A stretch of 64,000 nt of DNA from Septoria linicola (taxonomy: Eukaryota; Ascomycota; Dothideomycetes; Mycosphaerellales; Mycosphaerellaceae), in the NCBI GenBank assembly GCA_024114885.1, contig CP099423.1:1612001-1676000 (forward strand), written 5' to 3'. The number at the start of each line of letters is the position of its first letter. Positions within the stretch are counted from its first letter, which is position 1. This document shows, one piece after another, positions 56,535 through 64,000 of this stretch. The notes below the pieces were generated by a model. It did no database searches. It was not told where the DNA came from and worked only from the letters and a program-made list of their open reading frames with translations. The position numbers and the translations under genes were made by a program.

Positions 56535-57461
56535 AATCTCCGATTTCTCTTGCTCCTTATTAATGTCGTAGTAGGAATTAGTGCTTTTATATAACGGATG
56601 AAGGGCCTTAGAAAGATGTAAGGGTAGCGGCGGTGCGAATTGACTACCTATGCTGCCGTATTATAGAATCTAGCCCTTTAGCTAATTACCGAAGTAGCCT
56701 CTTCGCGACGCTAACATATATTAGTTATGTGCTAGCCTGGTCACGAGTAGCGATAGTGTACTAAGCGCGCCTTAGCCTACTGACCTTAGTGGCTATTCGC
56801 TTACGGAAGATACATAAACCCGAACGTAGCAAAATTTGCGATCTGGTGACTCGGCAAAGATGAACAGCTTCAGATGTTCTTGGTCAGGATGTTCACATCT
56901 CTGTACGCCTTCTTCTTATACACCTGTAGTGCTTCATAGAAGCCCTACTCTTGGCAATGACCCCTGTCAAGTAGTCGCATAGCATGACAGGATATGTCAT
57001 TCGAGCTCTACTTCACTTCTGGTAGAATGCGAGATCAACAGTAGTTCTGCTTGTGCAGTCGGATGTCCTGCTGCCGTGATCCGAGTTTGTCGCAGGGATG
57101 CCTTGCTTTTGGTGTGCTGTCTGTCTCGGAACCATTTGCACGGAGGCGTTCCGATGCTAAAAGGCGCGTAAACAGCGAGGATACGCGTACGACCGGCTGC
57201 GATATTCCAGGTTGGCTTGAAGTCCTACCTTGAATGTGGTCAATATCGTGATCAGAAGGTCTCGTGCGCAGCAACGAACGATACAGATACCTTCAATATG
57301 AAAGATTTCGACTATATTGGGTATTCCTTCCATGGCGCCGTTTTCCGAATAACACGCTAAAACGCTCTCCCACGACCGCGGTCTGCAAAGAATAACCTAT
57401 TCTGAACGCGATATCGTGGTATACCGTGAGAGGACCAGTACAGTAAGGTGGGTTCCATATT
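56535..57461. other. Intergenic region with RIP-like tract, no gene
   Basis: About 925 nt between the small secreted protein and the Zn2Cys6 gene. The part 56560-56830 is unusual in composition (listed separately); the rest is ordinary and has no supported gene. Open frames at 57035-57274 and 57051-57233 are not convincing. Confidence 0.4.
56560..56830. repeat. TpA-rich, CpA-poor tract resembling RIP-mutated repeat DNA
   Basis: By eye this ~270 nt has around 45 TA dinucleotides, only a few CA and roughly a dozen TG, while CG remains common. That pattern is what repeat-induced point mutation (C to T at CpA) leaves in ascomycete repeats. No ORF remains and no element family can be named. It is probably an old transposon remnant. 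Confidence 0.55.
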
Positions 57462-59275
57462 CTACATAGTGCCGTCCGGCGCAAAGGTGTTGAATGCAGG
57501 CATATCGTGTGTCAAGAAGTAATTCCAGTCAAATTGTGAGTCGTTTAGGGCGTCCAGATTCCAGTCTTCACTGCTGGCAGCCGTGGGGTGGTTCTCTTCC
57601 ATCGGTTGTGCCACCGCACCATTGATCTGGAATTGTTGATTGTGCGCAGCTCTCGTGTCCTCAGGCTGCGGGTCCTCCGAAGTGGCACGCTGAATGCTCA
57701 TGCCAAGTACTTGCGAGTCCTCATCTTTCCGCTTCTTGGACAGGCGGATCAGGAATCTGGCAGTCTTCAGGGCTTCTTTCATGGCCACCGTCCTGAAGCG
57801 CTCGACCACATACTCCAGCGTCCGCATTGCAGTGGCTAGATGTGAAAGTGACTCTTTGCCGTCCATAGCGAGGAAGACGCAAATGACCTGGAAGGGCACA
57901 TTTGCAACGTGCCACCATGGCATGCCCTTTTCTGCCATCCTCCTTGCTGCTTCCAAGCCGTTGAGACCTATATTAAGTATGGTCTTGATGACATCAGGAG
58001 ACAAATTCGGATTGGCGAGTCGTAGTCGTCGGTAGCCACACAAGCCAAGATTTGCTTTAGACAACGCAATGCCGTCGTGTTTCGGCTCGTATGAATCTAG
58101 TTGAGTGAGAAAGTCCTCCCACTGGCCTGCCTTGTCGCCTTGTTCGGGATCAAGATAGCAAGATATGCTATATAGCTCGATGTAATCTTTCGTGTAGTCG
58201 CCATCAGCAACACTTGGTAGTCTTGCAGTGATCCCTCGTAATGCAACTCGAGTTCGTCCATATTCGAAGCTTACCCAGGCGTTTAGCATACGTGCCACCC
58301 AGAAAGAGCGCCGTCTGAGCTCCGGATCTGTGGAGTCATTGGCGGCTGGATGTAAAACAGAACTGCTGGCTTCCAGCTGCAAGCCAATAGACTCGACCAG
58401 ATGCATTGTCGTGCAGGTCGCCATCCATGTCGCATGTGGATGATCTGTAGTTCGTAGCACCAAGCATCGTAGAATCCAGGACTGTACGTCTACCAAGGTA
58501 GGAGGCAACATCGTGCTTGAACTTTCGAGCGCTGTTTTCTGTGCGTCTATCAGGCGTGGTAGGATGTTAACCAGGGGATTGTTATCAGAATACAGTATCC
58601 CCAAAGCTGCAATGCCGCACAGCATATGGTCAGGGACAGAAGAATCGGCTGTCGTTGCCCAACGTGCAGCAATGGTCGCTGTCACTCGACCTTTATTCAA
58701 GAAGCCGTATATTGGATGAACATTCGCGAAGTAGAGCTTGGCGAGCTGCTCCATTTGATGTTGATTGAGAAAGTCGGTGATCGAAGCTAGTACTGGAGGC
58801 AGATACTGGCTGCTTCCAAGATTCCAGCCAAATGTGAATAGTTTCGGGCCACTAGAAGGGTCAAGTCGCATACCAAGTAGTCGGGTGAAGGCGATGCCAG
58901 AATTCGCTTCTAGTGCTCTCATTTTGGACATGTCTTCTATGCTTGGTGGCTCATTCTCAGGATGTTCCGCATCATCAGCCGTGATCTGAGCATCTGCAAT
59001 CGCATGCTGCTCGACAAGTTTGCTGCGTTTGCGTGGGTGCTTCTCGAAATAGCATCTAACTGCCGTTCAGCACGGTCATTCGGCTAATCTACAGTGCCTT
59101 ATAGAGCTTACTTGTATTCGAACTGCGTACACATGTTGCATGGCATATTGCCATCACATCTTCGTTTTCGTAACCGACATGGCTCGCATGCCTGCTTGGC
59201 TCGCTGACGCTTCTGGCTTTGACCATTGTTGGAGTCACCGTTAGGCGTTGCAGCCTCTCCATTGGTTGTAGTCAT
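57462..59275 (-). CDS. Zn2Cys6 fungal-specific transcription factor, 585 aa
   Basis: Two exons, 59112-59275 and 57462-59055, around a 56-nt intron that falls inside the zinc cluster, in phase (FEYK|CYFEKHP). The cluster ACEPCRLRKRRCDGNMPCNM, then C, then KC, has the six cysteines in the usual order (~residues 33-55), and the linker EKHPRKRSKLVEQ has the basic residues typical of this class. A fungal-specific regulatory domain (for example PKLFTFGWNLGSSQYLPPVL) fills the middle. Acidic and Gln-rich sequence ends the protein. It probably activates or represses a metabolic cluster. Neighbours are not an obvious cluster, so its target is unknown. The long single-exon frame alone would miss the DNA-binding domain. 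Confidence 0.93.
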
Positions 59276-60119
59276 GATAGTAGGACTGCTGGCGATATAT
59301 TTGCGAGCGATACAGATGTTATCTTATGCACCATCGCTGCCTCGAGTGAATGGCAGCGAAGCGCTTGCAAGCAGTCTGAATGGCAGCAATGGCAGCTTTG
59401 ACGAATGTGACCGGGTGGGACGTCGGCGAGAGGAGAGGAAAGATCGTCCCGGAGCACGAGGATGGAACAAGGTTCAAGCCGAGGACCCCACTTCCAAAAT
59501 GCTTGGTGTTTCTGGCGTCCTTAGAGAATTTCCAGGACATGTTTGGAGCATCCACATCAGTACCACAACTCCAGTTGAGCTCCCGTTGCTGTCATTCCAG
59601 TCCCATCAGAAGCGTAGTCGCTGCCAGCGGACATCAGCTTTCGAGGGGCTCCAGGACTCAATGTCGAAAAGTCCAAGCAAAGCGGTCGAATATGTTTTCC
59701 GGACAGCTGGCTTTCACGCACCTCATGCTTCACACACTCTTAACAATGGTGTTGCATCACAGCAGGATATGAGCAGTCTAGTTGCAAGGCTGCAAATCAG
59801 TTTCAGCAGACGTACTTCCTAAGTGGAGTCTATGGGCAACGCTGATGCGTAGAGCGAAGGCTGGCAGGCGCGTTCAGCATGTGTGCATGTTCTGAGCTCT
59901 TTGATTCAACAAGATGCTGTCTCGAGCACATAAGGGCAGCTAACGCACGAGATTCTGTTGGCAGGCTCTACTCACGGTATACGAATGAGGACTGCACTAC
60001 GGCTTACACGGCTTATGCGGTCGATCGAATCCTTCGACGCGACACCTTGAATCCCCTCCAACCTTTCCATTGCCACGTGAACACTCTCCTTTACTCATGA
60101 CTTTGCGTACTCTGCAACC
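59276..60119. other. Divergent intergenic region
   Basis: About 845 nt between divergently transcribed genes. Open frames here (59226-59822) are not supported by homology or splice structure. Confidence 0.4.
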
Positions 60120-60940
60120 ATGACTTATCACAATCTTCTCATAGTCGCGTCGGTTTGCCTCGCGGCAGCGCAACAGCAGCAAAGCACGAGCATATTTGTG
60201 CCGGATGAGTTCCAGTACAACACATTCGACGTATCTGTAGTAGGCAACGTAGGTACACTTCAGGACTTTCACTCACCCATGTGTTGACAAATTCGTAGGA
60301 CGCAACTGCCACGACCTTCGAATTTTATCCTGGTTGCGCCTTCGGCCCATGTGGTCCGGTCACTTTGATTCAAGGTCCAGGCACGGCGATTTTCTCAGAA
60401 GACCTTGGGCCGAGCCTCATCACTACTGTCTGGTCATGCAAACTGTCGCCAACCGATGCTCCAACTACCGCAGATTGTAGTCTGACATCCACGGCGACGT
60501 TCGGCTGCTGCGAGGGAATAGATACCAAGCAATATCCACCAGGCACCGGTTTCGCTTTCCCGACTTACAAGGCTGTCATTACTGCAGGCCCACTCGCTGC
60601 GAATGGTGGCGGAGAGGCTACAGCAAGCTCTACTGCAGCAACTAGTCCAACACGAGGGGTCGCTCGGCCGACAGAAAGTGTCTTCACTGCAAGCGATGCA
60701 TCCAGCACGACCGGTGCGCTCCAAACGACAAGCACTGCTTCAGAATCAGCCTCTGCGCAGGACACTAGCTCGACCGCTGGCACAAATACTATGTCGATAT
60801 CAGATAGCACTGCGAGCGCTGCGACGATGACTTCGAGTACCTCAAGCGCAGGCGCTGGTCTCAATCAGGTCTTTAGTGGCAGGCTCGTAGACGGAGCCCT
60901 AGAAGCTGCACTCATCATGCTGGCAGGCGTTTTGGTCTGA
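60120..60940 (+). CDS. Secreted Ser/Thr-rich protein with GPI-anchor-like C-terminus, 256 aa
   Basis: Two exons, 60120-60248 and 60299-60940, around a 50-nt intron (VVGN|DATATTF). The start MTYHNLLIVASVCLAAAQQQ is a signal peptide. The ~100-residue ectodomain has conserved-looking cysteines (YPGCAFGPCGPVTLIQ, TTVWSCKLSP, ADCSLTS, FGCCEG). A long Ser/Thr/Ala linker follows and the end is hydrophobic (AALIMLAGVLV), typical of a GPI signal. Proteins of this plan sit in the fungal wall or on the plasma membrane. I could not name the family. Confidence 0.85.
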
Positions 60941-61749
60941 GATCGCGACTCTGCTCTCGAAAATATCCCGCAGACTTGCGACTTCAACGCCAAGCTGTGC
61001 CCATTCTGCTGCTTTCTTTTGACCTCATCCATTAGCGCGGGCAGTTCTGGCAAAATGTGCCCCGTCAACGATGTCCAGGAGAACCACCATTTGTCGAAGA
61101 TATCTGGCTGAATGCTTCTTCGCGACCAAGCGGCGGTAGTGGTAACCGAGAAGGCTGGAACACGCTATTTCAACCTGCCATGACTACAGTTCGTCCGTTG
61201 AGTATGCACAGAGGCCGAGTCACAAGTCCTTCACTACGCTGCCCTCAATTGTCTGTCATCTCTGTGTGCACGTACGTGTTTTGAATACTATCGTGGGCTG
61301 GAAACCACTCAGCTAGTGTTGAAATGAAGCGATAACCATCGATCAGCATGTCAGCTGCTCACAGCACCTAAAACCTACATCAGCATGCGATGTCACATCG
61401 CTGTGAGTCGAGTTGAACGAAGTCGAGAGCACCTTGAGCTTGCTGCGATCGAGACCCAACAGCCATCCGAGGATTACCCGTCAGGATATCTTGCTTGCGA
61501 TGAATATGAATCGAAATTGCAGCTTCCTCGGTCGGGCATGCAGCGCAAGGATCGGATGTGAGGCATGGCAATCCTTCAAGAGAGAGTCGCAGAAGGAGCA
61601 AGCAGCGTTGCAAATCGCCTGCGAGCGGAGATATGACGAGCAACGTTCGACAATTTCTGTGTAAAAGGGTGAAGTGATTGTTCATGAAGGCCTGGAAAGT
61701 CTATCTCTATACGCCGAAAGTTACCGAAGTGAACTATGCCGCAGCTCTT
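60941..61749. other. Intergenic, nothing recognised
   Basis: About 810 nt, with no supported gene. Small open frames at 61413-61664 and 61678-61962 have no resemblance to known proteins. Confidence 0.35.
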
Positions 61750-63144
61750 CTAAAGCCGGACACCCTCGAGGATAGGTCTTGCCTCCTCTGTCCGCCACCA
61801 GCTGACACCTTCACGTCCTGGGAACTCAAATCGGTCCATGCTGTCAGCCTTCATCTCCACAGAGTATCCGGGTTCAATAGGCGTGGTGTAATAGCCGTCT
61901 TTGATGACGGAAGCGTGCAGGAAATGCTCATGGAGATGGTCGACATACTCCAACACCGATAGCTTGCCAGAGACTACCACGTAGTCAATCGTGCTCAGGT
62001 GCTGGGTGTATTCTGGCAAGCCGACGCCACCTGAATGAGGGACGATCGGGACGCCATACTTCTTGGCGATTAGGAGTACAGCCAACACTTCGTTCACTCC
62101 TCCCATTCGGCAGGCGTCGATCTGACAGACGTCGATTGCACCTTGTGCGATCAACTGCTTGAAAATGACACGGTTCTGGCACATCTCTCCAGTTGCGACA
62201 CCTATCCCAAGTGGCTTAAGAGCCTCGCGGATAGCTTTGTGGCCGAACACATCGTCCGGACTCGTGGGCTCTTCGATGAACCAAGGCTTGAACTCGGCAA
62301 GGTGTTGCATGTATTCGATAGCCTCTGGGACTGACCAGACTTGGTTGGCATCTACCATGAGGACATTGCCCTTGTCGTAGCCGATCACATCTCGGGCAAT
62401 CCTGAGCCTTTGTCGATCCTGCTCGACGCTGGTGCCCACCTTCAGCTTGAAGTGACGGTATCCTTGAGCGACCGTCTCTTTCAATAGTGCTGTCATTTTC
62501 TCCTCGCCATATCCCAGCCAGCCTGCGCTAGTCGTGTACGCCGGCACAGCACGATTCTGTTCTGCCTCTTTTATCCTGCCTGCCTTGCCCACTTCCAACT
62601 CTTTCAACATCGTGATCGCCTCTTCTGGCGTAATAGCATCTGTGATATACCTGAAATCGATACACCTTACGAACTCTTCTGGGCTCATTTCTGCAACAAT
62701 CCGCCAGACCGGCTTACCCAACTTCTTAGCCCATAGATCCCAGATAGCGTTCACCACAGCACCCAAAGCGAGGTGAATGACACCTTTTTCAGGTCCAATC
62801 CATCGCAGGTGTGAGTCCGAGACAAGATACCTCCACGTCTTGCCCCAGTCTGCCACAAGTCCGTCAAGATTCTTGCCTTTGACCCGCTCGGCGAGAGCAC
62901 TGATTGCTTGACACACGATCTCGTTTCCACGTCCGATGGTAAAGGTCATTCCTGTCTGTTGTCAGCGAAGAACAACACAGACCGTCCAACAGCACTCACC
63001 ATGGCCCGAGTACTCTGAGTCAGTGTGCAAGATGCAATATGCTGCAGAGTAGTCTCCAGCAGCATTCATGGCATCGCTACCGGTCTTGTCCAACGACGTT
63101 GGAAATCGGACATCTCGTGTCGTGATGCTAGTAATGGTTACCAT
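61750..63144 (-). CDS. Enolase-superfamily L-fuconate dehydratase-like enzyme, 448 aa
   Basis: Two exons, 63000-63144 and 61750-62951, around a 48-nt intron (SGHG|MTFTIGRGNEIV). The start MVTITSITTRDVRFPTSLDK matches the ENOSF1/FucD family. Catalytic marks: the lysine pair region HFKLKVG, metal ligands in LMVDANQ, WFIEEPTSPDD and ATGEMCQN, and the histidine in VPHSGGVGLPEY. The end SWWRTEEARPILEG is intact. Known members dehydrate L-fuconate or related sugar acids using Mg2+. The substrate of the fungal form is inferred. It opens in the opposite direction to the partial gene to its right. Confidence 0.93.
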
Positions 63145-63842
63145 GCTGGCTGTTAGTCGATATCTTCTGGGCCTGAATAACAGGTGAGGGTCAAGATCTG
63201 AAGTATGTCACTCTAGTTACCGGGTGACTCGATTCCTTTTGAACCAATCGACAGGTACCACAATCATGCGAGAACACAAGCAATGCCGCGCCATGCGAAG
63301 AATATCGGCTCCAAATTCTGGACTTTTTCCCAAACGAGCCCCCACCAGCGACTGCAGAGGAAGCATCGTGTGGAACGAGGCAGCCCCAAAAGTCCCACGC
63401 TCACGATGGGACGTACAGTTGCCGATGTGAAGTTCGGATGTGGAGGAGTTCAGGCTGAATTTGCTCGGCCGGACTGTCAACTTTCAAGCGTGAGTAAAGG
63501 AGGTTTCGAGATGAGCACATCGTGTGGCCTGGCACCTGTTCCTGAAGCTCGTGAGAAGCTCCTTTTTAGACCTGGCGATCAAGCTCATGAGCCGTACCTC
63601 CTGGAGGGAAGCTATAGCGATCAGTCAGCAGTCAATGAGTGGTGACTCGCTGTCACGCTGGACTCGTCTACCACAGTCTATGTTATTGACGACGACGACA
63701 GTCGACTGTAAAGTCGATGTCGTCATGATAGGATCAACGATCACCAGTGAGAGACTACCGTTGATAAGTAGCACCAACGTCTCGTAGAATAACGCGCTCT
63801 ATACCCAAATCTCCTAACACCTGCGACGAAGAATTAGCAAGC
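63145..63842. other. Divergent intergenic region
   Basis: About 700 nt between two start codons. No supported gene. Confidence 0.35.
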
Positions 63843-64000
63843 ATGGCACCCTTCTACGCGAAACCGAGCTTCCTCATCGGAGTTGCGAACCTCTTTGCGA
63901 CTGGCGGCGCAACCTACTATCTCAAAGGCAAGATTGATTACAGTCTAGAAGAGAACGAAGCCCGTGCAGATGAGATCGAAGGCACACTACGAGGGCACAT
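63843..64000 (+). CDS. N-terminus of a truncated gene, probable membrane protein
   Basis: The ATG at 63843 opens MAPFYAKPSFLIGVANLFAT, then GGATYYLKGKIDYSLEENEA and on to the window edge. One hydrophobic stretch (FLIGVANLFATGGATYYL) looks like a membrane anchor, and the following part is acidic. Truncated, family not recognised. Confidence 0.5.
   Translation, partial: MAPFYAKPSFLIGVANLFATGGATYYLKGKIDYSLEENEARADEIEGTLRGH

Overview
The window looks like nuclear DNA of a filamentous ascomycete, most likely a Dothideomycete of the Mycosphaerellales type. This rests on many short introns (mostly 48-66 nt) with CTAAC/CTGAC-like branch sites, single-gene transcription units on both strands, and fungal families such as Sch9, a DUF6604-type protein, fungal Zn2Cys6 regulators and F-box/2EXR-like proteins. 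The genus cannot be fixed without a database search.

Layout. 0.5-13.8 kb: C2H2 zinc-finger protein (-), SDR reductase (+), a gag-like/LPAE-motif protein (+), glucose-6-phosphate isomerase (-), Sch9 kinase (-) and Ada2 (+). 14.5-24.1 kb: a UPF1/DNA2-like helicase with 7-8 introns, a conserved-looking nuclear-type protein (-), an F-box-like protein (-) and a broken astacin metalloprotease. 24.8-37.7 kb: FAHD1-like acylpyruvase, F-box/JmjC protein, eIF4A, an AT-hook coiled-coil protein, a secreted-protein remnant, a penta-EF-hand protein, a three-RRM protein and a TMEM97-like membrane protein. 38.2-47.1 kb: a broken 2OG-Fe(II) oxygenase, NOG1, and the divergent pair NDUFS2 (complex I 49 kDa) and RPC40 (Pol I/III AC40). 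47.3-56.5 kb: an interrupted C2H2 protein, an unrecognised protein, a tyrosinase lacking part of its CuA site, an interrupted DUF6604-type gene and a tiny four-exon secreted cysteine protein. 56.5-64 kb: a TA-rich RIP-like tract, a Zn2Cys6 transcription factor, a GPI-anchored-type wall protein, an L-fuconate dehydratase-like enolase-superfamily enzyme and the start of a truncated gene.

Main theme. Housekeeping genes (PGI, SCH9, ADA2, TIF1, NOG1, NDUFS2, RPC40, PEF, TMEM97, FAHD1) are all intact. Five or six accessory genes carry internal stops or frame breaks even though their predicted introns keep reading frame. That points to recent loss of function in the accessory set, or to some recoding, rather than wrong gene models. 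Two intact items deserve most attention: a GC-AG intron that splits the Walker A motif of the helicase, and a 90-residue secreted four-cysteine protein, split over four exons and invisible to ORF calling, beside a RIP-like tract. All exon boundaries given here were read by eye from splice signals and frame continuity; none is supported by transcript data.
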